Of a stretch of 52,466 nt of DNA, positions 1-9,963 are shown piece after piece. The notes beneath the pieces are model-generated. The model searched no databases, was not told the DNA's origin, and saw only the letters and a program-made list of their open reading frames with translations. How positions within the stretch are numbered: position 1 is the first letter of the stretch; each line of letters begins with the position of its first letter. A program made the translations under genes and the position numbers. Source of the DNA: Caldisericales bacterium (GTDB lineage: Bacteria > Caldisericota > Caldisericia > Caldisericales > Caldisericaceae); NCBI GenBank assembly GCA_015489815.1, contig WFZA01000022.1, positions 1-52,466 on the forward strand. The letters run 5' to 3'.

Positions 1-1
1 T

Positions 2-160
2 GCAAGCGATCTTCCACTTACGCAAACCTCATACGATTGGACGGTACCTAATGTGAATTCTTCCAACTGCAAGATAAGAGTTGGAACTTACAATACTTCA
101 AACAATGCCTGGATTCTTCATGACAATTCTGATTCTACATTTACTGTAACAATCCCTTAA
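2..160 (+). CDS. C-terminal end of a secreted or surface protein (partial)
   Basis: Frame 2 is open from the window edge to a TAA at 158-160 and encodes 52 residues. The text (YDWTVPNVNSSNCKIRVGTY, then a DNSDSTFTVTIP end) is the closing strand pattern of a Ser/Thr-rich Ig-like domain common at the C-terminus of extracellular bacterial proteins. The 811-aa protein at 14052-16487 ends in a domain of the same general kind. The rest of the gene lies outside the window, so its function cannot be given. Confidence 0.7.
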   Translation, partial: ASDLPLTQTSYDWTVPNVNSSNCKIRVGTYNTSNNAWILHDNSDSTFTVTIP

Positions 161-193
161 TAATTAAATTAAAGATATAGTAAACTTATACTT

Positions 194-232
194 AAGCTCT
201 GCATATGGTATTAAAAATATGCAGAGCTTTTT
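194..232 (+). terminator. Rho-independent terminator
   Basis: A perfect 13-bp stem (194-206 with 217-229) closes a 10-nt loop and runs into a T tract at 228-232. It lies just downstream of the partial gene and separates it from the pgl-like cluster. Confidence 0.88.
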
Positions 233-248
233 GTATATAAACAGTCAG

Positions 249-276
249 TTGCAAATGTACATTTAGCTTATATAAT
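249..276 (+). promoter_or_regulatory. Sigma-70-type promoter for the pgl-like cluster
   Basis: TTGCAA (249-254) and a perfect TATAAT (271-276) are separated by 16 nt, directly after the upstream terminator and about 65 nt before the first gene. A second, weaker TATAAA at 331-336 lies 5 nt before the ATG, and that gene has no Shine-Dalgarno site, so a leaderless transcript is also possible. Confidence 0.6.
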
Positions 277-341
277 ACCAATGGTAGTAAATAGTTCTAT
301 AATTGTAGATAAAATAAACTTGTATTAGTATATAAATTACT

Positions 342-956
342 ATGAAAATGAAAAAATTTTTAGCAAAAGAAATTTTTGACAGAGTAGTTGCATTTATTGC
401 TTTAGTTATGCTGCTTCCGCTGTTTTTGGTGGTGGCGGTTCTTATTAAAATTGATTCCAAAGGATCTGTATTCTTTTTGCAGGAGAGGGTGGGTAAAGAC
501 GGAAAAATATTCAAAACAATTAAGTTCAGGACAATGACAACTGAAGCTCCTCAGAGAACTAAAGGCATTTACATAGATAAGAATAACCCTTATGTGACGC
601 GTATTGGAAAGTTTTTAAGGAGAAGCGGAATAGACGAACTCCCTCAGGTGATAAACGTGCTTAAAGGTGATATGAGCTTTGTTGGCCCACGGCCTACTCT
701 GGAATATCAGGTAAAAAAGTACGACGACTTTCAAAGAAAGAGGCTGCTTATGAAGCCCGGCATTACTGGCTGGGCACTTGTGAATGGCAGAAATAAGCTT
801 ACCTGGCCCGAGCGAATAAAACTGGATGTGTGGTACATAGAGCACTGGAGTTTCTGGCTGGATCTCAAAATCCTTTTCAAAACGGTCTGGGTAGTTGCAA
901 AAGGAGAAGGGTTATATGCAGATAGAAAGACAGATGAAATTGCAAAAACAGACTAA
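342..956 (+). CDS. pglC: Phosphoglycosyl transferase, PglC-like bacterial sugar transferase
   Basis: This 204-aa protein belongs to the small monotopic phosphoglycosyl transferase family (PF02397), which moves a phospho-sugar from a UDP-sugar to polyprenol phosphate at the inner membrane and starts glycan assembly. One hydrophobic segment lies at about residues 15-37, followed by the family signatures QERVGKDGKIFKTIKFRTM, SGIDELPQVINVLKGDMSFVGPRP and a GITGWA motif. Length matches Campylobacter PglC (about 200 aa) rather than the 460-aa WbaP/WcaJ type. No good ribosome site precedes the ATG. The next three genes encode PglD-, PglE- and PglF-like enzymes, so the donor is probably UDP-diacetylbacillosamine. 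That specificity is inferred from context; the family assignment is firm. Confidence 0.88.
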   Translation: MKMKKFLAKEIFDRVVAFIALVMLLPLFLVVAVLIKIDSKGSVFFLQERVGKDGKIFKTIKFRTMTTEAPQRTKGIYIDKNNPYVTRIGKFLRRSGIDELPQVINVLKGDMSFVGPRPTLEYQVKKYDDFQRKRLLMKPGITGWALVNGRNKLTWPERIKLDVWYIEHWSFWLDLKILFKTVWVVAKGEGLYADRKTDEIAKTD

Positions 957-1575
957 AGTATACATTATAGGGGCTGGTGGGCATGGGCAGGTTGTAGCTG
1001 ATGCTTTACTATCCATTGGTATAACTCCTGCAGGCTTTCTGGATGACAATGAAGAACTTATAGGTAGAACAGTTCTGAAGATTCCTGTTTTAGCTCCTGT
1101 TGTAAAAGCGAGAGAACTGGAAGGTAAGTTTGTTGTTGCTATTGGTGATAATGCTACGCGAAAAAAAATTGTCGAGTTTTTGCATTTTCCTGATGAAAGA
1201 TATTTTACAGTAGTCCACCATTCGGTTATCCTTGGCAAGGATGTGAAAATTGGTGCTGGCAGTATGATTATTGGCGGAGTGGTTATAAATACAGGGACTG
1301 TTATAGGAAAACATACTATAATAAATACGTCAGTGTCAATTGACCATCATAATGTAATTGGTGATTTTGTACACATTGCACCAGGTAGCCATACTGGAGG
1401 TGCTGTAGAAGTAAAAAAAGGTGCTTTTCTGGGGGTGGGTGTTTCAGTAATCCCCGGGAAAATAATAGGCAATTGGGCGATAATCGGTGCGGGTGCATCT
1501 GTTATAACCGATATACCCGATAATGTAACGGCAGTTGGCGTGCCTGCAAAGGTTATAAAAGGAGGCAATAAGTGA
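916..1575 (+). CDS. pglD: PglD/NeuD-family sugar O/N-acetyltransferase
   Basis: The 219-aa protein has the PglD/NeuD layout: an N-terminal Rossmann-like UDP-sugar-binding part (KVYIIGAGGHGQVVADAL) and a left-handed beta-helix of hexapeptide repeats from about residue 95 to the C-terminus, ending GVPAKVIKG. The family acetylates the C4 amino group of UDP-4-amino sugars with acetyl-CoA. The His in SIDHHNVIGD is the expected catalytic base region. I chose the ATG at 916 because AAGGAGAAGGG precedes it by 4 nt; an upstream in-frame codon at 895 has no such site. The gene overlaps pglC by 41 nt and pglE by 4 nt (GTGA), which indicates translational coupling. Confidence 0.85.
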   Translation: MQIERQMKLQKQTKVYIIGAGGHGQVVADALLSIGITPAGFLDDNEELIGRTVLKIPVLAPVVKARELEGKFVVAIGDNATRKKIVEFLHFPDERYFTVVHHSVILGKDVKIGAGSMIIGGVVINTGTVIGKHTIINTSVSIDHHNVIGDFVHIAPGSHTGGAVEVKKGAFLGVGVSVIPGKIIGNWAIIGAGASVITDIPDNVTAVGVPAKVIKGGNK

Positions 1576-2702
1576 AAGTTCCTTTATCAAAACCGTGGAT
1601 TATCGAAGAGGATATTAGAGCAGTGGAAGAAGTGATGAAGACGCGGTATTTGAGCTTGGGCCCAAAGTTACCTGAATTTGAGCAGGTGCTTGCTGAAATT
1701 GCACACCGCAAGTATGCTGTCGCTGTGAACAGTGGGACGAGTGCATTGCATCTTATTATTCGCTCCCTTGGTATAAAAGATGGCGACGAAGTTATTACTA
1801 CGCCGTTTAGTTTTATTGCATCGTCCAATGCTATCCTTTTTGAGCGAGCAAAGCCTGTATTTGTTGACATTAAAAAGGATACTTACAACATAGACACAGG
1901 GCTTATAGAAAGAGTGATAACTGAGAAAACGAAAGCAATTCTTGCAGTGGATGTGTTTGGTCAGCCTGCAGATTGGGATATACTCACAGAAATTGCAGAG
2001 AAGTATAATCTTTACCTGATTGAAGATTCTGCCGAAGCAATTGGGTCGGAGTATGAGGGCAAACCAGCAGGTAGTTTTGGCGAGGCGGCAATATTTGCTT
2101 TTTATCCTAACAAACAAATAACAACCGGAGAAGGAGGGGTAATTTTAACGGATAGTGAAGATATAGCGACTCTCTCAAAAAGTATGAGAAACCAGGGGCG
2201 AGGCGAAGGTGGCAGCTGGCTTCAGCATACGCGCCTTGGCTATAACTACAGAATTTCTGATATTAACTGCGCTCTTGGGATATCACAGGCAAAGAGACTT
2301 AAGGAGATTGTAAAAAGACGCGCTGATGCTGCAAAGTTATATAACGAAAAATTAAAAGATATAGAAGAAGTAGTTACTCCTTATGTATCTCCCGATGCAA
2401 ATAGAATGAGCTGGTTTGTGTATGTAATTCGGCTGAGTGAAAAATTTGCAAAGGCAAATCGGGATAGTATTATAAAACTACTTGGAGAAAAAGGCGTGCA
2501 GGCAAGAAATTACTTTGCACCTATCCATTTGCAGCCATTTTATAGAGAAAAGTTCGGTTATAAAAGAGGCGATTTTCCTATAACTGATTTTGTTTCAGAT
2601 AGGACGATTGCTTTACCGTTCTTTACTGAAATTACAGAAGAAGAAATAGATTATGTGGTGGATAAGATAAAAGAATCCATTTACGAGGTGCTGCACTCAT
2701 AA
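1572..2702 (+). CDS. pglE: DegT/DnrJ/EryC1-family sugar aminotransferase, PglE-like
   Basis: The 376-aa product is a PLP-dependent aminotransferase of the DegT family, which converts UDP-4-keto-6-deoxy-sugars to 4-amino sugars using glutamate. The PLP lysine is K181 in FYPNKQITTGEGGVI; the substrate/cofactor signature VNSGTSALH lies near residue 53 and EDSAEAIGSEYEG near 151. It starts with GTG at 1572, preceded by AAAGGAGG, and overlaps the acetyltransferase stop by 4 nt. Its position between PglD- and PglF-like genes supports the diacetylbacillosamine pathway. Other DegT enzymes (PseC, ArnB) look alike, so substrate is an inference. Confidence 0.86.
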   Translation: MKVPLSKPWIIEEDIRAVEEVMKTRYLSLGPKLPEFEQVLAEIAHRKYAVAVNSGTSALHLIIRSLGIKDGDEVITTPFSFIASSNAILFERAKPVFVDIKKDTYNIDTGLIERVITEKTKAILAVDVFGQPADWDILTEIAEKYNLYLIEDSAEAIGSEYEGKPAGSFGEAAIFAFYPNKQITTGEGGVILTDSEDIATLSKSMRNQGRGEGGSWLQHTRLGYNYRISDINCALGISQAKRLKEIVKRRADAAKLYNEKLKDIEEVVTPYVSPDANRMSWFVYVIRLSEKFAKANRDSIIKLLGEKGVQARNYFAPIHLQPFYREKFGYKRGDFPITDFVSDRTIALPFFTEITEEEIDYVVDKIKESIYEVLHS

Positions 2703-4576
2703 TGCATTTATTATTGGGTAAATTAAGAAGAAATAGGGTCGTTGTAATATCCGCACTTAAAAAGCTGCTTATAGATGTTGTGCTTTATAATCTTGCTACA
2801 TATATTGCCGTTTTTGCCCGTTTTGACTATTCAATAAAGCCAGGTTACCTACACATAGACGATATATACGGTATTTTAGAAAATCTCATATTTATAAGTC
2901 TGGAGATTATCTTCAGAATTCCACTCCAGCTCTGGGAATATTCGAGTACAAAAGAAATTTCTGATATCTTTCTGGTTGCAACTTTATCAAAATTATTTTC
3001 CTATCCTCTTTTTTATTTTTCAAGAACGATAATGCATTATTCACGGGGTGCATATCTTATATCTTATGTTTTGCTTGTAGGCTTCCTTACTTCAGCGCGA
3101 TTTTTTTACAGACTCTATAAAGAAAGAAATCGAAAAAAGCCCCAAAAACATGCACTTACAAAGAGGATTTTAATAGTAGGTGCGGGGGATGCAGGTGAAA
3201 AGATTTTAAGAGAGATAATATCTCACCCAGAACTTAAGTATGAAGTAGCGGGTTTTTTAGATGATAACCCCACAAAAAGAAAGACACACATTCATGGATA
3301 TTCTGTACTCGGGGATATTGCTTCTCTTCCATACTATGTAAATAGGGAAAACATCGACATTGTTTTAATAGCGATACCTTCTGCCCAGAAGTCAGTACTT
3401 CGAAGGATTGTTGCGTTGGCTTCAGAAACTCATGCGCAAATTAAAACACTGCCAGGTATCTGGGAGATTGTGGGAGGAAGAATTAATATAGAAAGTGTTA
3501 AAAATGTCCAGCTTGAAGATCTTCTGCCAAGAAGTGAAATAACAATGGACGATGAACCGGTAAAAAAATATATATCAGGAAAAACGGTGCTAATTACTGG
3601 TGCAGGCGGCTCGATTGGCTCAGAGATTTCCAGGCAGGTAAGTCGTTTTAACCCAGATAGAATTTTACTGCTCGGCAGAGGAGAAAACAGAATTTTTTAC
3701 ATAGAAAAGGAACTCAAGGAAAAATACCACTTTACAAATCTCGTTCCTATAATTTGTGATATTCGAAATAGGGAGAAAGTATTCAAGATTTTTGAGAAGT
3801 ATAAGCCAGAAATCGTTTTTCACACAGCCGCGCACAAGCATGTTCCTCTTATGGAGAAGAATCCAGATGAAGCCGTATTAAATAATATATTCGGAACTAA
3901 AAATTTGCTGGATGCTGCTGCAAAGTCTCAAGTGAAAAAGTTTATAAATATTTCTACCGACAAGGCAGTGAACCCGGTAAATATTATGGGTGCTTCCAAG
4001 CGTGTAATAGAAGTGATGCTTCGCTATTATGCTGCAAAGAACCCAAACACGGTTTTTACGAGCGTACGCTTTGGTAATGTGCTTGGGAGTGCTGGCAGCG
4101 TGGTCGAGGTATTCAAGAAGCAGATAAACGAAACAGGAGTTATTACAATTACCGACCCTAAAATGGAAAGATACTTTATGCTTATCCCTGAGGCGGTGCA
4201 GCTCGTTTTACAGGCAGGTGCTCTTGGCAAAGGTGGAGAAATCTTTGTTTTGAAAATGGGTGAGCAGGTCAACATAATGGAATTTGCAAAACTTTTTATA
4301 AGACTTTCGGGATTGGAATTAGGGAAAGATGTAAAAATAAAAATCATAGGAAACAGAGGTGGAGAGAAACTCAGTGAAGAGCTCTGGAGTGAAAGTGAAA
4401 TTGTGATGCCTACTGAAAATCCGTATATTCTGAAAATTAAAGACGATATGGCTCTTAACGAGAAATCATTCTTTGAAAAACTTGATAAGTTGAAGAAACT
4501 TGCGGAGGAGCTTGACTTTGGTAAAATACGAAAGATGTTCTCTGAAATATTGCCTGAATCCAGATTGACGAACTAA
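2702..4576 (+). CDS. pglF: Membrane UDP-GlcNAc 4,6-dehydratase, PglF/CapD/WbpM family
   Basis: The 624-aa protein has about four N-terminal membrane segments (residues 15-140), a first Rossmann domain (ILIVGAGDAGEKILREI, about 156) and a second SDR-type dehydratase domain (VLITGAGGSIGSEISRQV, about 296). The active site is the atypical one of large membrane dehydratases: STDK at 418-421 and M429-x3-K433 in place of YxxxK. These align with T395, D396, K397, M405 and K409 of Campylobacter PglF, as I recall that numbering, at a constant offset of 24. It makes UDP-4-keto-6-deoxy-GlcNAc, the first step of bacillosamine synthesis. The ATG overlaps the pglE stop by 1 nt (TAATG). Confidence 0.9.
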   Translation: MHLLLGKLRRNRVVVISALKKLLIDVVLYNLATYIAVFARFDYSIKPGYLHIDDIYGILENLIFISLEIIFRIPLQLWEYSSTKEISDIFLVATLSKLFSYPLFYFSRTIMHYSRGAYLISYVLLVGFLTSARFFYRLYKERNRKKPQKHALTKRILIVGAGDAGEKILREIISHPELKYEVAGFLDDNPTKRKTHIHGYSVLGDIASLPYYVNRENIDIVLIAIPSAQKSVLRRIVALASETHAQIKTLPGIWEIVGGRINIESVKNVQLEDLLPRSEITMDDEPVKKYISGKTVLITGAGGSIGSEISRQVSRFNPDRILLLGRGENRIFYIEKELKEKYHFTNLVPIICDIRNREKVFKIFEKYKPEIVFHTAAHKHVPLMEKNPDEAVLNNIFGTKNLLDAAAKSQVKKFINISTDKAVNPVNIMGASKRVIEVMLRYYAAKNPNTVFTSVRFGNVLGSAGSVVEVFKKQINETGVITITDPKMERYFMLIPEAVQLVLQAGALGKGGEIFVLKMGEQVNIMEFAKLFIRLSGLELGKDVKIKIIGNRGGEKLSEELWSESEIVMPTENPYILKIKDDMALNEKSFFEKLDKLKKLAEELDFGKIRKMFSEILPESRLTN

Positions 4577-4658
4577 TCTTTGCTAATGCGAGCAGTTTTT
4601 GCTTTGTACAAATTTTACACAAACAAATTGCAAAAATATTTTTCTTTAAATTGTTTTG

Positions 4659-4667
4659 TGTTATAAT
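4659..4667 (+). promoter_or_regulatory. Extended -10 promoter of gdhA
   Basis: TGTTATAAT is a perfect extended -10 element 46 nt upstream of the gdhA ATG. No good -35 lies 16-18 nt before it, which fits an extended -10 promoter. A strong GGAGG ribosome site follows at 4703-4707. Confidence 0.6.
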
Positions 4668-4710
4668 CTGGATGCATGAGATTTCTTAAAAATAAATTTA
4701 TAGGAGGTAG

Positions 4711-6072
<1,362 letters not shown>

Positions 6073-6096
6073 TAATTTGATTTAACGAGATTTAAT

Positions 6097-6119
6097 GCCC
6101 GCCTTCTGGCGGGCTTTTT
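6097..6119 (+). terminator. Rho-independent terminator of gdhA
   Basis: GCCCGCC (6097-6103), a TTCT tetraloop, GGCGGGC (6108-6114) and TTTTT, 25 nt after the gdhA stop. Confidence 0.95.
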
Positions 6120-6164
6120 GCGTTTAAGGAAATATCTTTTAAAATGTGATGGAGGTGATGTAAG

Positions 6165-7037
6165 GTGACAGATATTCGTAAAGCAGTAATCCCTGTTGCA
6201 GGGTTTGGAACGAGGCTTCTTCCTGCAACTAAGGCGCAGCCAAAGGAGATGCTTCCTATTGTGGATAAGCCTGCTGTCCAGTATGTCGTGGAGGAAGCAG
6301 TTCAATCTGGAATAGAAAACTTACTTTTCGTAACGGGAAGGGGCAAACGGGCGATAGAGGATTATTTTGACTATGCTGTGGAACTTGAAAGAGAGCTTGA
6401 AGCGAAAAATAAAACTGAGTTATTAAACATCGTGCGTAGCATCAGCGAAATGGTTTCAATTTACTATGTAAGGCAAAAGGTCGCAAAAGGCCTTGGGGAC
6501 GCAATCTGGCACGCAAAAGGTTTTATTTCTAACGAGCCGTTTGGTGTTTTGCTTGCAGACGACATTATCGATTCTGATGTTCCCGTGTTAAAGCAAATGA
6601 TAGATGTTTACAAAGAACATCCCGGAATTATTCTTGCCGTAATGGAAGTGCCTGTGCAGGACACGAAGCTTTACGGGGTAATAGAAGGAAAGAAAATAGC
6701 AGATGGGCTTTATCAGGTAAAAGATCTCGTTGAAAAGCCTCATCCTATGGAGGCGCCTTCTAATATTGCAATCGTTGGAAGGTATATTTTAACGCCGTCT
6801 ATTTTTGAATCTCTTGAAACTACGAAGCCAGGGAAAAACGGAGAGGTGCAGGTTACAGATGCAATAAGGAATCTTGTGCACAAGGAAAAAATCTATGCGT
6901 ATATGTTTAAGGGCACGCGTTTTGATGTAGGTGAAAAGGTTGGATACTTAAAGGCAAACATTGCATTTGCGCTAAAAAGGAAAGAGATAGGCAAAGAGCT
7001 TAAAAAGTACTTAAAGCGTGTTTGTGAAGAGATTTAA
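6165..7037 (+). CDS. galU: UTP-glucose-1-phosphate uridylyltransferase
   Basis: The 290-aa product is a typical GalU. It makes UDP-glucose from UTP and glucose-1-phosphate. The nucleotide-binding signature GFGTRLLPATKAQPKEMLPI lies at residues 13-32, and VLLADDIID near 127 and VEKPHP near 190 are family hallmarks. Start is GTG at 6165, preceded by GGAGGTGATG. It heads a group with a GalE-like epimerase and a Wzy_C ligase, so it likely supplies UDP-glucose and UDP-galactose for a surface glycan. Confidence 0.94.
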   Translation: MTDIRKAVIPVAGFGTRLLPATKAQPKEMLPIVDKPAVQYVVEEAVQSGIENLLFVTGRGKRAIEDYFDYAVELERELEAKNKTELLNIVRSISEMVSIYYVRQKVAKGLGDAIWHAKGFISNEPFGVLLADDIIDSDVPVLKQMIDVYKEHPGIILAVMEVPVQDTKLYGVIEGKKIADGLYQVKDLVEKPHPMEAPSNIAIVGRYILTPSIFESLETTKPGKNGEVQVTDAIRNLVHKEKIYAYMFKGTRFDVGEKVGYLKANIAFALKRKEIGKELKKYLKRVCEEI

Positions 7038-7074
7038 AAGTCTTTCAAATTTATAAATATAGGAGGATAGCAAA

Positions 7075-7998
7075 ATGAGAGCACTGGTAAGTGGAGGAGC
7101 AGGGTTTATAGGTTCAAATGTTGTTGACGGACTTGTAAAAAAAGGGCACGAAGTTTTTGTCGTTGACAATCTTTCTACTGGAAAAGAGAAAAATCTGAAT
7201 CCTTCTGCAAAGTTTTTTAATGTGAACATTCAGGATAAAAATGCTCTTGAGAAAGTGTTTAACGAATCAAAACCAGAGGTAGTTTTTCACCTTGCAGCAC
7301 AGATAGATGTGAGAAAATCAGTAGAAAATCCGCAGTTTGATGCGTCGACGAATGTAATAGGTGCAATAAATGTGTTTGAGCTTTCCGTGAGGCGCAATGT
7401 TAGAAGGATTGTTTTCTCCTCAACGGGCGGTGCGATTTACGGAGAGCCAGAAACTCTTCCTGCAACCGAGGAAACGCCCGTTGCGCCCCTTGCTCCTTAC
7501 GGAGTTTCAAAGTATTGCGGCGAGCAGTATCTTCATTACTTCAAAAGGCTATTTGGCATAGAGCGTGTTATTTTAAGGTATGCAAATGTCTACGGGCCGC
7601 GTCAGGACCCATTAGGTGAAGCGGGCGTTATCGCAATCTTCACTGGCAAGATAATGAAAAACGAGCAGCCTGTAATTTTTGGGAACGGCAACCAGACGAG
7701 GGACTACATTTATGTGGAGGATGTGGTGAGTGCAAACTTGCTTGCGATAAACGGCAAAGAAGGGGTTTACAATATAGGGACAGGTATCGAAACTTCAGTA
7801 AACGAACTCGTCAAAATGTTTGAGAAAGTGATGAATAAAAAAATTGTTCCCAGATATGCACCTCCAAGAAAAGGTGAAGTGCAGAGAATTGCCCTTGACA
7901 TAACTAAAGCAGGAAAAGAATTAGGCTTTAAACCGCAATACGACCTTTTCGAAGGATTAAAGAAGACGATCTGCTGGTACGAGGAAAACGAAGGATAA
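7075..7998 (+). CDS. NAD-dependent sugar epimerase, UDP-glucose 4-epimerase-like
   Basis: This 307-aa extended SDR begins with the NAD-binding motif VSGGAGFIGSNVVDGL (G8xxG11xxG14 type) and has the catalytic Ser/Thr in SSTGGAIYGE (115-124) and Y142xxxK146 in PYGVSKYCGE. Length and the STGKEKNL segment fit short GalE enzymes of thermophiles. Substrate could be UDP-Glc/Gal or the N-acetyl forms. It lies 37 nt downstream of galU with a perfect AGGAGG site, which supports UDP-galactose production. Confidence 0.85.
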   Translation: MRALVSGGAGFIGSNVVDGLVKKGHEVFVVDNLSTGKEKNLNPSAKFFNVNIQDKNALEKVFNESKPEVVFHLAAQIDVRKSVENPQFDASTNVIGAINVFELSVRRNVRRIVFSSTGGAIYGEPETLPATEETPVAPLAPYGVSKYCGEQYLHYFKRLFGIERVILRYANVYGPRQDPLGEAGVIAIFTGKIMKNEQPVIFGNGNQTRDYIYVEDVVSANLLAINGKEGVYNIGTGIETSVNELVKMFEKVMNKKIVPRYAPPRKGEVQRIALDITKAGKELGFKPQYDLFEGLKKTICWYEENEG

Positions 7999-8004
7999 GG
8001 TGAA

Positions 8005-9903
8005 GTGGAAGGTGTATTAAAAAAAATTCTTATTATCGTTGTAGTCGCTTTTTTGTTTTTTGCAGGCATTATATCCAGGTATAGCGAACTTATCTGGATC
8101 TATCATTCTTATCTTTTTGCATTGTTAATATTACTTATTTTTGTGATGTTTACCCTGTGGATGTTTAAGTCTAACGAAATCCACATACTTATCGCAAGCC
8201 CGCTTGTTTATATTATGATTGTAGTATTTTTACTTCTTATTACTACTTCTATATACAGGTACGATTCCGTCGTTTCTACTTACAAAGTCATTACTCCAAT
8301 TCTGCTATTTATCGTAGTGGTAAATCTCGTTAAGAGTAAAAAAGATTTTTTAGTAAGTGTTTACATTCTCGTTACATTTGGGCTCGTAATCGGAGTGATG
8401 AGCTATGTCCAATTTTATAACCTATTGATATTTCGTTTACCTTCTATATGGGGCTATGCAAACACATTTGCAGCATTTCTCGTTCTGGAAACGATGCTTG
8501 GATTTGGAGTCTTCTACGAAGAGAAAAGACCTCTTGTGAAATTGTTACTTTACATCGTGCCGGTGTTTTTTATTTATTTAATATTTCTTACTGTTTCCCG
8601 AGGGGGGTATATTGCTTTTGCCGTCACGCTTTTAACGGCTTTCCTCGTTTCTCGTGAGAAGGTTAAATTCCTAAAACAGTGGGGCTTAGTGTTTATTGGT
8701 GCGGCCTTACTTATTGCAGTTGCTGCACCAAGAGAAATAATTCTGGAAAACTTCTTCAGGAATAAACTGCTCGTAAAATTTGCTGTAGGAACGACCCAAA
8801 ATCAATCTCTTTATGATCGCATTCATCTTGCGTTTCTTTCTTTACGGATATTTAGCAAAAGGCCTATTACTGGATTTGGGCTTGGTTCTTTCAGGTATAC
8901 CTTTACGAAGTTTGAAACTATTCCAGAGCACTTCAGAATTGATCCTCACTCGTTGTTTTTTAAGTTCCTTGCAGAAACAGGTATTGCAGGCACTGTAACA
9001 TTTTTCGGATTTATTACTTATGTACTTTTAAAGTCACTTAAATACATTATGAGCTTTAGGAACGATGTAATTTACGCTATGCTGTTTTCTGGCTTCGTAG
9101 GGCTGTTGTGTCACATGTGCATTGATGTGGATACCTATCCTATTATGTTTATTGTCCTATTTACAGTGCTTGCCTTACTCATTCCCGGAGAGTTCGTCTC
9201 AAATAAGCGCAAGCATAAATTTTTTTTAACGAGCATTTCAGCAGTTATAATTCTGCTTGTCGTTTTCTCTCTGTTTCCGAAGACTGTTGCAGCCCGCTTT
9301 GCAGTTAAAGGCGCGCATAGTTCTGAATTTAGAAGTTACTTTCAAGAAGCTATAAAGTTGGATGCTGAAAGTGCGGTTTACAGATATTACTACGGTAGTG
9401 CTTTAATGGAATACTTAAACAGTGCGGACGATCTAATTTCTATAAAGAGTGCTCTATCTGAATACGAGGCGGCAGAGCGGCTAAACAAAAATGACTTCAG
9501 GTATCCGTTCGAAAGCGGTAGGATTACGATTTTTTTGCACGATAGTAGTGCCCTGGCCAGCCTTGAGCGTGCCCGTAATTTATATCCTTCCAATGGGCGT
9601 ATTTGTTTGTGGAGCTCCGTTGCGTATGCCGTTCTTACGAACGATACAAATCGCGCAGGTTACTTTCTTGACAGGGCAAAAAGTTTAGGGATAAACGATT
9701 CTGATAAAAATCTTGATTACCTATTTGCGAAATCCATATATCTTCTCAAGAGGGGCAAGATATACGAAGCAAAAGAAACTTTTAAGAAAATGTCTTTCCT
9801 TGCCAATCTTTACGATACTCTCGGTACTCAGGACCGCAACTTTTCTCACGGCATTTTTCTACTTGAGGAGAAGTTGTTTTCAGATCTAATTCATGAGTCT
9901 TAA
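8005..9903 (+). CDS. O-antigen ligase/polymerase family (Wzy_C) membrane protein with TPR-like tail
   Basis: The 632-aa protein has ten or more hydrophobic helices in residues 5-425, then a soluble helical tail (430-632) that reads as degenerate TPR repeats. Wzy_C signatures are visible: YANTFAAFL near 151, SRGG at 198-201, GFGLGSFRYTF near 290 and the conserved H315 in IDPHSLFFKFLAETG. The family joins or polymerises lipid-linked glycans, or moves them to protein, on the outer face of the inner membrane. Start GTG at 8005 lies 7 nt past the epimerase stop. It is related to the protein at 14052-16487. Polymerase, lipid ligase and protein glycosylase cannot be told apart here. Confidence 0.82.
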   Translation: MEGVLKKILIIVVVAFLFFAGIISRYSELIWIYHSYLFALLILLIFVMFTLWMFKSNEIHILIASPLVYIMIVVFLLLITTSIYRYDSVVSTYKVITPILLFIVVVNLVKSKKDFLVSVYILVTFGLVIGVMSYVQFYNLLIFRLPSIWGYANTFAAFLVLETMLGFGVFYEEKRPLVKLLLYIVPVFFIYLIFLTVSRGGYIAFAVTLLTAFLVSREKVKFLKQWGLVFIGAALLIAVAAPREIILENFFRNKLLVKFAVGTTQNQSLYDRIHLAFLSLRIFSKRPITGFGLGSFRYTFTKFETIPEHFRIDPHSLFFKFLAETGIAGTVTFFGFITYVLLKSLKYIMSFRNDVIYAMLFSGFVGLLCHMCIDVDTYPIMFIVLFTVLALLIPGEFVSNKRKHKFFLTSISAVIILLVVFSLFPKTVAARFAVKGAHSSEFRSYFQEAIKLDAESAVYRYYYGSALMEYLNSADDLISIKSALSEYEAAERLNKNDFRYPFESGRITIFLHDSSALASLERARNLYPSNGRICLWSSVAYAVLTNDTNRAGYFLDRAKSLGINDSDKNLDYLFAKSIYLLKRGKIYEAKETFKKMSFLANLYDTLGTQDRNFSHGIFLLEEKLFSDLIHES

Positions 9904-9915
9904 GTTCATCCGAAT

Positions 9916-9943
9916 TTGTTTTCTTTGTGTAATTTTGTATAAT
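9916..9943 (+). promoter_or_regulatory. Promoter of the beta-propeller gene
   Basis: TTGTTT (9916-9921) and a perfect TATAAT (9938-9943) with 16-nt spacing lie between the upstream stop and the GGAG site at 9951-9954. Confidence 0.55.
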
Positions 9944-9963
9944 AAACAAAGGAGATGATTCCT

